Notes: generated from the sequence alone by a model not told the origin. Shown: positions 52,358 through 61,343, counted from the stretch's first letter. The stretch is DNA of 64,000 bases from Solirubrobacterales bacterium (GCA_020438355.1 JAGQUT010000003.1:122530-186529), one strand, 5' to 3'. Numbers and translations: made by a program.

Positions 52358-53241
52358 GCGAGAAGGACGAGGGGTTCGCCGGCGCCGAGACAACAGGAAC
52401 GGCTGCCGTCCATCACGCCAACCAGCTGCGCTCGGCGAAGTTCAAGGTGATCATGCGCAAGGCTTCCACCTGGGCATGGTTGATTGGCCTGACCCTGCTC
52501 GCCGGGATCGCTCTCGGCGCCCTGGTCGGTCCGGGTGTCGGATTGATTGCGGCTGTGATCGTTTTCCTGATCGTCCTCGCCATCTTCTTCGGCATCGCCG
52601 ACAGCCAGGCCGAGGATGCCTTCTATGACTACTACTGCCAGTCTCACGGACTGACCCGCAGCGAGTCACCTTCGATTGGTGAACTGACTCCTCTGCTTCG
52701 AAAGGGAGACAAGTCGAATACCAACGAGGTCTTCACCGGCGAGCTGGCGCCCGGAATCAACGGGGACCTCGTGCTCTACACCTATACGGAGGTCAGCCGC
52801 GACTCGGACGGCGACGAAACTGAAACCGACTATCCCTTCACCTTCGTCCACGTCGAGATTCCGGAAATCATCCCCCACATGGCGTCCCTCCAGGTGGAGA
52901 GGGCAGGACTCCGATTTCTTGACGGGCTCGAGGACAAGTTCCGCGGCAGCCTCGAAAGGGTCACCCTTGAAAGCGAATCCTTCGACAAGCGTTACGAGGT
53001 ATTCGTCGGCAAGGGGCAGGATCAGGTCTGGACCCGCCGTCTCTTCTCCCCCAGTTTCATCGTCTGGCTGACCGAGAACCCGCTCAAAACGTTTGCCTTC
53101 GAGCTGGAGAATGGTCACCTGGTCGCCTACGTGTCCCGGCACGCGGACGACACGGCAAGCCTGGAACAGGTGACCGAGATCGGCACTTACGTAGCCTCCC
53201 GTCTGCGCGAGGAAGTCGCCCAGACATCTCCCCGGGCCTGA
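52354..53241 (+). CDS. Membrane protein, DUF3137-like (tandem copy 2)
   Basis: A 295-residue paralogue of the preceding gene, with the same order of parts: polar N-terminus, two membrane helices (about residues 38-58 and 61-82), then a soluble domain with LTPLLRKGDK, FTGELAPGING, DYPFTFVHVEIPE, RVTLESESFDKRYEVF, and RRLFSPSFIVWLTEN. The N-terminal tail is longer and acidic, and ELAPGI is followed by a different strand, so the pair has diverged. ATG overlaps the stop of copy 1 (ATGA). It converges on tadC. The function is unknown. Confidence 0.75.
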   Translation: MSEKDEGFAGAETTGTAAVHHANQLRSAKFKVIMRKASTWAWLIGLTLLAGIALGALVGPGVGLIAAVIVFLIVLAIFFGIADSQAEDAFYDYYCQSHGLTRSESPSIGELTPLLRKGDKSNTNEVFTGELAPGINGDLVLYTYTEVSRDSDGDETETDYPFTFVHVEIPEIIPHMASLQVERAGLRFLDGLEDKFRGSLERVTLESESFDKRYEVFVGKGQDQVWTRRLFSPSFIVWLTENPLKTFAFELENGHLVAYVSRHADDTASLEQVTEIGTYVASRLREEVAQTSPRA

Positions 53242-53258
53242 GCCCTTTCCCCGTCTGG

Positions 53259-54080
53259 CTAGTAGGTCATGTTGATCAGGCTGTCCGCGTTGGCAGCGAG
53301 TGCGGCGACGATCAGAAGCAGCACTGACGGCACCAGGATCAACGCGATCACCAGCTGGATCTTGGGTGCGGCCCGGGCCGCTTCCTCTTCGATCGCCCTC
53401 CTTTGATCCTGACGGAGAGACGCGGACTGCCGACGCAGCTGATCGGCCAGCGGCGAGCCGAGCTTCCTGGAACGCTCCAGGGTCATCACGAACGAGGTGA
53501 TTTCCTTGCCTCCAACTCTCTGGCGCAGGCCTTCGAGAGCTACCTCCTGCCCGCTTCCCCAGGCCATGTCTTCACCGGCTCTAGCGAGCTCATCGACCAA
53601 AGGGCCACGGCCAGAACCCGAGAGTTCCCGAAGGCAACCGGCCAGTCCCCTGCCCGTCTGAACCGACACCGCAAGCAGATCCAGTACGTCGGGCAGCGCG
53701 GTAACCATCCTCCGGTGGCGCCTCCTCGCCGCCCTCTCCAGAAGCAGGTCGGGCAGCATGTAACCGGCCCCGGCGCTTCCCAGGAGAACCAGGGGGGCGA
53801 GCCTGCCGGGGAGCATCCCCGAAAAGGCCGAAGCGAAAACCATTGCGAAGGATGCCGCAAATAGCTTGACAAGCAGGATGACCCTGGGAGTCACCTTCCC
53901 CTGAAGACCTGCTCGGCGAATCCGTTCCCCCAGCCCGGCGAAGTCGCCTGCCCTGGCAGCGGGCGACCGCGGTCTGGGCTTGGGTCGCCTTTCCTCCTGC
54001 GGATTCCTGAGCAACTCGCGAATTCCGAACCCGCCCAGGATCAAGGCCGCCAAAGCGAGGAGTGCAGGCGCCGCTGTCAC
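53259..54080 (-). CDS. tadC: Type II/Tad secretion F-domain protein TadC
   Basis: Inner-membrane platform protein of a Tad/Flp pilus. The 273-residue protein has an N-terminal helix, a basic linker, two central helices, and the T2SSF domain with MVTALPDVLDLLAVSVQTGRGLAGCLREL, ELARAGEDMAWG and SFVMTLERSRKLGSPLADQLRRQ, then a C-terminal helix. The start is GTG, 13 nt after tadB. It is the last gene of the locus. Confidence 0.88.
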   Translation of the reverse strand: MTAAPALLALAALILGGFGIRELLRNPQEERRPKPRPRSPAARAGDFAGLGERIRRAGLQGKVTPRVILLVKLFAASFAMVFASAFSGMLPGRLAPLVLLGSAGAGYMLPDLLLERAARRRHRRMVTALPDVLDLLAVSVQTGRGLAGCLRELSGSGRGPLVDELARAGEDMAWGSGQEVALEGLRQRVGGKEITSFVMTLERSRKLGSPLADQLRRQSASLRQDQRRAIEEEAARAAPKIQLVIALILVPSVLLLIVAALAANADSLINMTY

Positions 54081-54093
54081 CCCGGATCACCCT

Positions 54094-54969
54094 TCATCCC
54101 GCCCCGATTCTCGCCAGCCGTGAAATCAGGAGAAAGCCGAATGCCTGGAGAAACAGGGAAAGACCGACCAGGACCATCGCCAGGACCGAACCGAGAATCG
54201 AGCTGAAGAAGCCCGGTCTCAGCAACTCGGTGAAGAGCGACGCTGCTGCCGGCATGGCAACCACGAGATACCCGGTGAACCTCGCCTGCGCGGTTGCAGA
54301 CCTGGCATCCTCTGCCACCCGGTCTTGTTCAGCCGCCCCTTCGGCGAACCTGCGCATCAAGGCGGCAAGATCCCCACCGGCGAGTCGCTGACTGATCAGG
54401 GCACTGGCGAAGGCATCGACCCGGGCGGAACCGAATCGCCGCGCGAGGTTGCGGATCGCATCGGTGGTCGGCGCTCCCGTCTCCAGCTCGAAAGCCAAGT
54501 GCCGGAACTCGGCCAGCGCCGGACCATCGAGCGATCCGGTCGCCGCAACCAGCGCACCCCGAGGCGAATGTCCGGCGGTAAGACAGTCGGCGATCGCCCG
54601 GGCCACATCGGGAAGAGATTTCTCGACGCCTCTCCGGTATCGCGTCCTCCCTCTGGAGATCAGCCAGCCCGTGACCACCGGTGCCCCCACGGCCAGCGCG
54701 ATCGCCACCACCGGCCCGACAAACCACCAGCCGGCGAAGACGGAGACCAGGGTCAGGAGACCTGCGAGTCGGAACCGCTCATCGGAGGTCGGAAGGTAGC
54801 CCTCCCGATGGGCTCTACCGAGCAGATCGAGAGTCCCGGCTAGCCAGACCCGGACGCCGTGGTTGCTTTCGCCATCGGAAGCGGGTCTGAAGAAGACCTC
54901 CCACGCACCGGCCACGACAAAGGCGGCTGACAGGCCGGCGAGGATTGCCGCGGAAGCGTTCGCGTTCAT
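54094..54969 (-). CDS. tadB: Type II/Tad secretion F-domain protein TadB
   Basis: Second membrane platform protein of the Tad apparatus, 291 residues: N-terminal helix, tandem helices (about residues 70-105), the T2SSF domain (EKSLPDVARAIADCLTAGHSPRGAL, LAGGDLAALMRRFAEGAAEQ) and two C-terminal helices. TadB and TadC are expected to work together below the TadA ATPase. ATG overlaps the tadA stop (ATGA). Confidence 0.88.
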   Translation of the reverse strand: MNANASAAILAGLSAAFVVAGAWEVFFRPASDGESNHGVRVWLAGTLDLLGRAHREGYLPTSDERFRLAGLLTLVSVFAGWWFVGPVVAIALAVGAPVVTGWLISRGRTRYRRGVEKSLPDVARAIADCLTAGHSPRGALVAATGSLDGPALAEFRHLAFELETGAPTTDAIRNLARRFGSARVDAFASALISQRLAGGDLAALMRRFAEGAAEQDRVAEDARSATAQARFTGYLVVAMPAAASLFTELLRPGFFSSILGSVLAMVLVGLSLFLQAFGFLLISRLARIGAG

Positions 54970-56039
54970 CGGGCAACCTCCTCGATTTCGGTCACCACAC
55001 GGCTACCGTTCCTGGCCCTGGCGATGTGAACGACGAGATCTATCCCCCGCCTCAACTGAGCCCCGATCACGTCCAGCGGCAAACCGACATCAGCCATCAG
55101 GGCAAGCACCTCGATCCGGGCGAGTGCGTCGGCGCATGAATTGGCGTGCACCGTCGAGAGTGCACCGTCGTGCCCCGTGTTTAACGCGGTCAGCAGATCC
55201 AGCGCCTCCGGTCCACGGACCTCCCCGATAAGGATCCGGTCCGGGCGCATACGGAGCGCATTCCGGAGCAGGTCGCGGATCGTCACCTGTCCGCGTCCCT
55301 CGATGCTGGGCGGCCTCGACTCCAGGCGAACCACATGCGGCTGGTCGAGGCAAAGCTCAGCTGCATCCTCGATCGTCACGATCCGTTCAGCGGGATCTAT
55401 GAAGCCCGACAGGGCGTTTAGCAGGGTGGTCTTGCCGGACCCGGTGCCCCCGCTGATCAGGATGCTGCGCCGGTCGGCTATCTCCTTTTCCAGACGTTCC
55501 GCCTGATCCCGGGTCATGGACCCCCAGTCGACCAGGTCATCAACGGTTGGCCGGTCGCCAGGGAAGCGCCTGATCGAAACCGCCGGACCGTCCACGGCAA
55601 GCGGGGGGATCACCACGTTCACCCTGGAACCGTCCGGGAGACGGGCATCCGCCATCGGACTGAGTTCGTCGACCCTCCGGCCGAGAGGCGCGAGTATCCG
55701 CTCGATCGTGTTTCGGAGCTGCTCCTCGTCCTCGAATTCGACGTTCACCCGTTCGATCCGCCCTGCCCTCTCGACGTAGACAAGGTCCGGACCGTTGACC
55801 ATCACCTCCTCCACCGACGGGTCCTCGATCAGGATCTCGAGCGGCCCCAGTCCCGATGCCTCTCGCTCGATCCGGTCGACAAGCTCCTGTCTTGTCCCGG
55901 CGGAAAGCATCATGGCCTTCTCGTCAACCTCACGCCGGATCGCATCCCCGATCTCATCCTTTCCGACCCCGGCAGCCGACCTCCTCCGCTCGACGAGCCC
56001 CGTCCTGATCTCTTCAGACAGCCTCGCCCGCGCGTCCAT
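54966..56039 (-). CDS. tadA: Tad/Flp pilus assembly ATPase TadA (CpaF)
   Basis: Secretion ATPase powering Flp pilus assembly. The 357-residue protein has the CpaF N-terminal domain ([21 protein letters not shown]), Walker [15 protein letters not shown] near residue 195, the Asp box [21 protein letters not shown], Walker [20 protein letters not shown] and a His box [15 protein letters not shown] two codons upstream overlaps the cpaB stop, but ATG 56039 has a perfectly spaced GGAGG site and is chosen. Confidence 0.94.
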   Translation of the reverse strand: MDARARLSEEIRTGLVERRRSAAGVGKDEIGDAIRREVDEKAMMLSAGTRQELVDRIEREASGLGPLEILIEDPSVEEVMVNGPDLVYVERAGRIERVNVEFEDEEQLRNTIERILAPLGRRVDELSPMADARLPDGSRVNVVIPPLAVDGPAVSIRRFPGDRPTVDDLVDWGSMTRDQAERLEKEIADRRSILISGGTGSGKTTLLNALSGFIDPAERIVTIEDAAELCLDQPHVVRLESRPPSIEGRGQVTIRDLLRNALRMRPDRILIGEVRGPEALDLLTALNTGHDGALSTVHANSCADALARIEVLALMADVGLPLDVIGAQLRRGIDLVVHIARARNGSRVVTEIEEVAR

Positions 56040-56041
56040 CC

Positions 56042-56683
56042 TCAACCTCCCGATCGAGGAAGAACGGTGATCCGGCGGGCGAAACTCTGGGCATCGACCA
56101 GCCGGATGGCCTGCCTTCTGGTCAGGGCCAGGGTCACCTCGGTCAGCCCGGGACCAAAGTCGCTCTGCCCGCCTGGTCCGACGCCAAGCAGCGGCACACC
56201 GCGGGCCGCAATAACTGTCTTGCCGCCTCCCCGGTCGTTGTCAGTCGTGACCAACACGTCGACCTTCCCGGTACCGCTGATTGCCCCGGCACCGGCGACA
56301 GAGATCTCGACGGCGTGGCGGCCCTTTCCTGCGGACCGCCGCAACGAACGCTTGGGCTTTGGCGGCTGGAGACCTGCGGCAGTCAGGTAGCTACCGGAGG
56401 GGAGCGGCGCCACGACCTCAAGTCCTACAGCCAGCGAAGGCTCCTCGACTGCCGCGGCTGGCACGAAGCGGGCTGGCACCTGACGGATCTCGAAACTGCT
56501 CCCGACCACTTTCGGCGAGATGAGCTGACCGGGAACGAGTGGCCGGGTCAACACCACGACCGGCCTCAGGGGTCCGTAGGTCTCTGCGACGGACGATGAG
56601 TAGCCGCCGACCAGGTTTATGGCCATGATTCCCGCCGCAGCGGCAGCGCCGAGCATGAGGATGGCTCGCTTCCTGCGGTTCAT
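56042..56683 (-). CDS. cpaB: Flp pilus assembly protein CpaB (RcpC)
   Basis: A 213-residue exported protein: basic start MNRRKRAIL, one membrane helix (residues 8-28), then a SAF domain (VVVLTRPLVPGQLISPKVV ... EIRQVPARFVPA) and a periplasmic domain with VDVLVTTDNDR. CpaB/RcpC proteins act in the periplasmic part of Tad systems. Actinobacterial versions are short like this one. It overlaps the tadA region and lies 10 nt after the histidine kinase gene. Confidence 0.85.
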   Translation of the reverse strand: MNRRKRAILMLGAAAAAGIMAINLVGGYSSSVAETYGPLRPVVVLTRPLVPGQLISPKVVGSSFEIRQVPARFVPAAAVEEPSLAVGLEVVAPLPSGSYLTAAGLQPPKPKRSLRRSAGKGRHAVEISVAGAGAISGTGKVDVLVTTDNDRGGGKTVIAARGVPLLGVGPGGQSDFGPGLTEVTLALTRRQAIRLVDAQSFARRITVLPRSGG

Positions 56684-56693
56684 CGCCGGACGT

Positions 56694-57434
56694 TCACGTC
56701 TCCACCCCGATCACCCCCGGGGAAGGCGCGGCCGCGCGGGTCAGACAGGGCAGGATCAAGGTAGCGGTGCTTGATTCCTCACCTATCCTGATCTCGAACT
56801 GGCCATCGTGATGTTTCACCGATTCCCTCACCACCGCGAGTCCGTGACCATGCCTCTCCTTGCCCCGCAGGCGGGCCATTACCTCGGCGGGGCTGCCGTT
56901 TCGCTCCAGAGGCCGCTGCTTGGTCCCGTTGTCGGTGACCTCCAGCCTGAGCCGCTGGCCGATCACGAGAACCCGGACCACGATCCTCGGCCCGCCATGC
57001 TCAATTGCATTGACGACCAGGTTCTCGACCGCCGAGGAAAGCGCGGCAGGGTCACCCTGCACAATCGCTTCGGGTCCTGTCCAGCGAAACTCGATGCCAC
57101 CGCCGGCCATCCTCGCCCGGGACTGCCAGCGGCGAACGCAGGCCTCGATCATGAGACGGCAGGCGATCGGTTCGGGCCTGGGCCGATCCGGGGCGCCACC
57201 GTTGACCTGCCGGTCCACCTCCCCAAGCGCCCTTATCGCCTGCCAGACGGGCAGCGCTGGAGTCAGCCGGCCAGGTCCGGCGGGGAGGGAAAGGGCAATT
57301 GCCTGGAGTGGCCGACGAGCTTCATGAAGGGCCCGATTGACCATGCTCCGCCGATGGGCCAGCCATGCCTCCCTCAACCCGACTACGACGAGGGCGATGA
57401 CCAGAGGCAGAAGATCCCCGAATTCAGGGTTCAA
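56694..57434 (-). CDS. Sensor histidine kinase without sensor domain
   Basis: A 246-residue kinase: one N-terminal membrane helix (about residues 7-24), a short dimerisation region with the phospho-acceptor in LHEARRPLQAIAL, a variant of the usual HExxxPL H-box, and a HATPase domain with the N-box ENLVVNAIEHGG and G-box GHGLAVVRESVKHHDG. There is no periplasmic sensor, so the signal may come from the membrane or a partner protein. TTG 57434 overlaps the response regulator stop (TTGA). The genomic link to cpaB-tadABC suggests control of the pilus. Confidence 0.85.
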   Translation of the reverse strand: MNPEFGDLLPLVIALVVVGLREAWLAHRRSMVNRALHEARRPLQAIALSLPAGPGRLTPALPVWQAIRALGEVDRQVNGGAPDRPRPEPIACRLMIEACVRRWQSRARMAGGGIEFRWTGPEAIVQGDPAALSSAVENLVVNAIEHGGPRIVVRVLVIGQRLRLEVTDNGTKQRPLERNGSPAEVMARLRGKERHGHGLAVVRESVKHHDGQFEIRIGEESSTATLILPCLTRAAAPSPGVIGVET

Positions 57435-58141
57435 GGTCCCACCAGCCTGTATCCGACGCCCCAGCAATTCACCACGTACCTGCCGTTGTCCGGGTCAAGC
57501 TTGCGGCGAAGCCTGCTGCAGTGGGCTTCAAGAGTGCGGGTATGTCCCATCGAGCGGTAGCCCCAGACTTCTCTGAGCAACTCCTCTTTGGAGAACACCC
57601 GGGACGGCTCGGCGGCCAGCACTTTCAGCAGCGCGTACTCCTTCATCGACAGTCGCAGGTACCGGCCCGACACCTTCACCGTGTGCTCGATGTCGTTTAT
57701 CTCGATCTCCCCGACCTGCACCACGGGATGACTGCTGCGACGACGCCGAAGCACGGAGTTGATCCGCGCAAGCAGCTCACCGTAAGAGAAGGGTTTGAGG
57801 ACGTAGTCGTCAGCCCCTTCGGCCAGCCCGCGGACCCTGTCCCTCTCTGTCGACCGACCGCTCACGATGATCACTCCCAGGCCCGGGTCGATCCGGTTTA
57901 CGGTTCGGTCCGGATTGCGGATCTCCCTCAACAGGTCCAGCCCGGCGGCGTCCGGCAGGCCAAGATCCAGCAACATCAGGTCCGGCTGGTTGTAGACACA
58001 GAGGCGCATCGCATCCGACGCCGTCGGTGCCGGGAAAGTTGCGAAGCGGTCCGCGGTGAGGTGATCGCAAAGCAGCTCGAGGGTGGGTTCATCGTCTTCA
58101 CAGACGACGATCCGGGCGGTCTCGGTGACGGTCGGCAACAT
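57431..58141 (-). CDS. OmpR-family response regulator
   Basis: A 236-residue regulator with a receiver domain (acidic pair EDDE at residues 15-18, phospho-acceptor in LMLLDLGLPD near residue 58, conserved Ser/Lys in VIIVSGRS and LKPF) and a winged-helix DNA-binding domain (RLSMKEYALLKVLAAEPSRVFSKEELLREVWGY ... RRKLDPDNGRYVVNCWGVGYRL). Overlaps its kinase by 4 nt and the DUF192 gene by 1 nt. Likely target: the adjoining Tad genes (inference). Confidence 0.93.
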   Translation of the reverse strand: MLPTVTETARIVVCEDDEPTLELLCDHLTADRFATFPAPTASDAMRLCVYNQPDLMLLDLGLPDAAGLDLLREIRNPDRTVNRIDPGLGVIIVSGRSTERDRVRGLAEGADDYVLKPFSYGELLARINSVLRRRRSSHPVVQVGEIEINDIEHTVKVSGRYLRLSMKEYALLKVLAAEPSRVFSKEELLREVWGYRSMGHTRTLEAHCSRLRRKLDPDNGRYVVNCWGVGYRLVGP

Positions 58142-58521
58142 CAGCGAGCGTCCCCTTCAGGCCCGGCATGCGAGTCGTCCTCCCACTTATCGACGTCCCA
58201 GTCGGAAGGCAGCTCGAGAACGGAGTCCGCTTCGGGAACCCTGACCCGGTGACCGGGACCGACCTCACGCACTGCAATCAGCGGCTCGCCCTGATTCCCC
58301 AGGAAGAGAAGATCGAGGGGAAACCTCATCCCGTAGGTGTGGACGGAACGGCAACGGGGGATCAACAGCCCTTCCGGGGCCCGGTGCCGGTCGAGCAGTG
58401 CTAGGCCGAGCAGGCGTGAGAGCGGATCGCCGGCGACCACGACCTCGAAGCCGTGAACGCGGCGCCTGCCGAGACGCTGGAACCGACGGGCCGGGCGGGT
58501 GATGTCTGGGCCTTCAGCCAT
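58141..58521 (-). CDS. DUF192 family protein
   Basis: A 126-residue cytoplasmic protein of the DUF192 family, with PEGLLIPRCRSVHTYGMRFPLDLLFLG, the conserved core, and VLELPSDW at the end. There is no signal peptide. DUF192 genes recur beside Tad loci in actinobacteria; the molecular function is unknown. It appears to be the first gene of this pilus/two-component run, with only 113 nt between it and a divergent gene. Confidence 0.82.
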   Translation of the reverse strand: MAEGPDITRPARRFQRLGRRRVHGFEVVVAGDPLSRLLGLALLDRHRAPEGLLIPRCRSVHTYGMRFPLDLLFLGNQGEPLIAVREVGPGHRVRVPEADSVLELPSDWDVDKWEDDSHAGPEGDAR

Positions 58522-58634
58522 GACCTTCTAAGGCACGGGCACAGGAATCTCTCCCCCGCTCACCTGGCCTGGCTCTGCAACGAGTCTTTCGGGGTGCAAC
58601 CGCCCGTTCAGGGGTTCCGGCGTGAACTCCCTAA

Positions 58635-59168
58635 ATGGAACCTCAAGGCATGATGCCCGGGCACCCAAGGACCATGCCGCGGGTGCTCAAGGCTTCAACC
58701 GTGGAAAGAAAAAAGACCCGCAGAGGAAACTACGAGTCGGGCACTGACTATGTGCTCGAGTACGGCAATCTCAGATTCTCGTTCAATGAACGGGACTTCA
58801 GCCAGAGAGTCGAACAGGCCGCAGTGCGGCTCGGTTTCGTGACCCCCGGCCTGACCTTCGCCGAACTCAACGACCTTCTACATCTAGCCGTTTCCGGAGA
58901 GATCGAGGAGCCTTCCTCCGAGCTCGGTGTTCATGTCACCCACCACTGGGAAGACCTGACCGGACCGGGCAACCAGAGCTTCGTCCACTGGCTTCGCCGC
59001 CTCGTTTTCCGGGGGGCCTGGCTTGACCAGAGGGTCAAGGAAGGCGAACTGGACATTGTCTTCGACGAGCAGCGCCAGACCTTCGGCTACATCCAGCCCG
59101 ACCGGGGCCCGGAAACGATCGAACTCGCCAAGGAACCTTCCTGGCGCCGCGTAGCTTTCCGCCGCTAA
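58635..59168 (+). CDS. Conserved-looking hypothetical protein
   Basis: A 177-residue soluble protein with no signal peptide or membrane helix. The core begins around residue 22 (VERKKTRRGNYESG) and is acidic and aromatic in the second half (HHWEDLTGPGNQSFVHWLRRLVFRGAWLDQRV). No family was recognised. Several ATGs are possible (58635, 58650, 58653, 58674); the first is given, but the core suggests a later one. It stands alone between the pilus locus (divergent) and rho (convergent). Confidence 0.6.
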   Translation: MEPQGMMPGHPRTMPRVLKASTVERKKTRRGNYESGTDYVLEYGNLRFSFNERDFSQRVEQAAVRLGFVTPGLTFAELNDLLHLAVSGEIEEPSSELGVHVTHHWEDLTGPGNQSFVHWLRRLVFRGAWLDQRVKEGELDIVFDEQRQTFGYIQPDRGPETIELAKEPSWRRVAFRR

Positions 59169-59219
59169 ACGAAGTTCCGTGCTCCAGCACGAGACCTGGG
59201 CGCTGAACGATCGAACGAA

Positions 59220-59266
59220 TCTGTGTTCGACTTGTATGGGCTATACCCATGCAAATCGAACACAGA
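59220..59266. terminator. Large hairpin between convergent hypothetical gene and rho
   Basis: Arms 59220-59240 and 59246-59266 pair over 21 positions with two mismatches that are G-U wobbles in one RNA orientation; the loop is CTATA. It lies 7 nt after the rho stop and 51 nt after the + gene stop. Some T-rich sequence follows on both strands. It is probably a bidirectional terminator. Confidence 0.65.
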
Positions 59267-59272
59267 ACGTTT

Positions 59273-60649
59273 CTAGAGGTTCTTCAGGAGTTCTTCGTTG
59301 CTCGGCGAGCCCTTGATCAGCTCGGCCAGACGATTCGCGGCCGGAACCGGCTCCATGCCGCCCAGTTCAGCCCTGAGACGACGCATTGCCTCGATCTCGG
59401 ACTTCTCCAGAACGGCTTCCTGACCGGAAACCGCGCAGGCGGTCACGTCAAGCGAAGGCTCCACTCCTGCCGCTGCGAGGCTCGCGTCGAGACGGATGGT
59501 CGAATTCTCGGTCGTGTGAACTGCATCCATCACGTCCTGGTCACCGGGTGATCCCCAGAGCGCGGTGGCGATAACCGTTACTGAACCGGCGCCATCCTCC
59601 TCCAGTTCGCGGCCCGCACCGAAGAACGGCTTGATCGCTCCCGGGTCGCCGTAGGCGTTGCCGAGCCGGGTGAGAGAGTCGACGATTATCACGACGTCAT
59701 TGCCGGCTTCCGCCTGTCGCTTGACCTTGGCGAGAATCCGCTCGGCTGTCCTGACCTGCTCGTGGGCCCCCAGGTCGGCTGGCGCGGCGGCGATCTCGAC
59801 TTCCGGAACCTCACGGCCCCAGGCAGTCACTTCTTCCGGGCGCTCGTCGATCAGCAGCACGATGATTTCGGCATCATCGCCGGCTCCTCGTGCGATCGCC
59901 TTGGCCAGCGACCGAAGGAAGCTGGTCCGGCCGGAACGAGGCTGGGCTTCAACCAGCACACGCTGACCGAAGGCGAGTGGTGCGAGGAGGTCGACCGATC
60001 GTGCGAGGATGTCGTCGGCCTCGCCGCTTAGTGGCATGTGCCTGTGAGGGGCGACCGGTGTGAGGCTCTCGAAACGCGGGGCACGCTCGTCAACCGGCGG
60101 TTCACCGTTGACCTTTTCGACCCTGACCAGCGACGGGCGACGCTCACCACGGCGGGCCGGGCGAACCGGACCACTCACCTCGTCGCCCGACCGCAGTTCG
60201 CAGCGGCGAATCTGGGCCGGAGAGACGTAGATGCCGGCGGAAGGGCCATCGTCGGAGCGAATGATGCCGCTGCCACGAGGCAGTACGTCAAGGATTCCGG
60301 TGATCTCGCCCAGCTCGCTGTCGGAGTCCGAGCCGCGATCTTCAGAATCTCCGGCGCCGTCGTCACTTTCCTTCTCGTTCTTGTCCCGGGTGCCACGACG
60401 GTCGCGGTCGCCACGGCGGTCACGATCACTCCGGCCGCCCCGGTCACGGTCACCGCCCCGCCGCCGGCGGGAACGACTGGAGGTATCGGCAGAGCCACCC
60501 GACGAGGATGCATCCCCGCTATCGCCGCCCCCGGAAGAGTCGAGCTTGTTGATCAGCTCGTCGCGCCGCAGCAGGCGAAACTTTTCAATACCGGCTTTCC
60601 CGGCCAGCTCGTGGAGCTCGGCCAGAGACTTCGACTTCAGGTCTGACAT
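59273..60649 (-). CDS. rho: Rho-family transcription termination factor, atypical
   Basis: A 458-residue protein with the Rho plan: N-terminal Rho_N helices (residues 1-36), a disordered Asp/Arg/Gly-rich insert (about 40-110) as in other actinobacteria, a cold-shock RNA-binding domain (IYVSPAQIRRCELRSGDEVSG) and a RecA-like ATPase (VLLIDERPEEVTAWGREV). Departures: the Walker A loop reads QPRSGRT at residues 236-242, with Arg where Rho has Lys; the Q-loop region is shortened to GDPGAIKPFFGAGR; and the R-loop and arginine-finger segments differ from E. coli Rho. Termination activity is therefore uncertain. It starts 1 nt after the transaldolase gene. Confidence 0.85.
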   Translation of the reverse strand: MSDLKSKSLAELHELAGKAGIEKFRLLRRDELINKLDSSGGGDSGDASSSGGSADTSSRSRRRRGGDRDRGGRSDRDRRGDRDRRGTRDKNEKESDDGAGDSEDRGSDSDSELGEITGILDVLPRGSGIIRSDDGPSAGIYVSPAQIRRCELRSGDEVSGPVRPARRGERRPSLVRVEKVNGEPPVDERAPRFESLTPVAPHRHMPLSGEADDILARSVDLLAPLAFGQRVLVEAQPRSGRTSFLRSLAKAIARGAGDDAEIIVLLIDERPEEVTAWGREVPEVEIAAAPADLGAHEQVRTAERILAKVKRQAEAGNDVVIIVDSLTRLGNAYGDPGAIKPFFGAGRELEEDGAGSVTVIATALWGSPGDQDVMDAVHTTENSTIRLDASLAAAGVEPSLDVTACAVSGQEAVLEKSEIEAMRRLRAELGGMEPVPAANRLAELIKGSPSNEELLKNL

Positions 60650-60650
60650 G

Positions 60651-61337
60651 TCAGCCCTTGTTCTTGGCTACCAGGCCACCGAGCCACTCCGCGAACTCGG
60701 GGCGGCTCTTCCAGTCCTCTTCGAACTTGGCAGCGCCCTCTGTCGTGAGAGGGTGGTTCAGCATCTGGTGAAGGACCTTGGCCGGCACGGTCGCGATGTC
60801 ACAACCGAGCGAAGCGGCGGTGACCATGTGCTCCGGGTGCCGGATCGAGGCGGCAAGCACCTTCGAATCAAGATCCCTCGAATGAAGCACGTCGACGATC
60901 TCCTCCAGCACCTTGGCCGAGTCGACCGAGACGTCGTCCAGCCTGCCCATGAAGCAGGAAACGAAGGTCGCTCCTGCGGACGCGGCGAGCAGCGCCTGGT
61001 TGGGTGAAAAGACGAGGGTCATGTTGACCATCGCGCCTTCGTCGGTCAGGGCCCTTGTCGCGGCGAGGCCTTCGGCGCTGAACGGGACCTTGACGGTCAC
61101 ATGCTCGTGAAGGGTCCTGAGGGCCCTGCCTTCCTCGATCATCCCCTCGACGGTGGGAGATACGACCTCGGCGGAGGTGGGACCGTCGACCAGGTCAGCG
61201 ATCTTGCGAATGATGTCACCGGGTTCACCGTCTTCCTTGGCGAGCAGGGAGGGATTGGTGGTCGCGCCACTGAGGACGCCCCAGGCGGCAATCTCCTCGA
61301 CCTCGGAAACGGCACCGGTGTCAATGAAAAGTTCCAT
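60651..61337 (-). CDS. Small transaldolase / fructose-6-phosphate aldolase family protein
   Basis: A 228-residue class-I aldolase barrel: MELFIDTGAVSEVEEIAAWG with the catalytic-region Asp, GATTNPSLLAKE, and HVTVKVPFSAEGL with the Schiff-base Lys near residue 84, then SCFMGRLDD. This short class covers both transaldolase (TalC) and fructose-6-phosphate aldolase; the presence of tkt, rpe and pgi favours transaldolase, but the sequence does not settle it. A TACGAT box lies 6 nt before the ATG. It is cotranscribed with rho. Confidence 0.9.
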   Translation of the reverse strand: MELFIDTGAVSEVEEIAAWGVLSGATTNPSLLAKEDGEPGDIIRKIADLVDGPTSAEVVSPTVEGMIEEGRALRTLHEHVTVKVPFSAEGLAATRALTDEGAMVNMTLVFSPNQALLAASAGATFVSCFMGRLDDVSVDSAKVLEEIVDVLHSRDLDSKVLAASIRHPEHMVTAASLGCDIATVPAKVLHQMLNHPLTTEGAAKFEEDWKSRPEFAEWLGGLVAKNKG

Positions 61338-61343
61338 GCGTCC

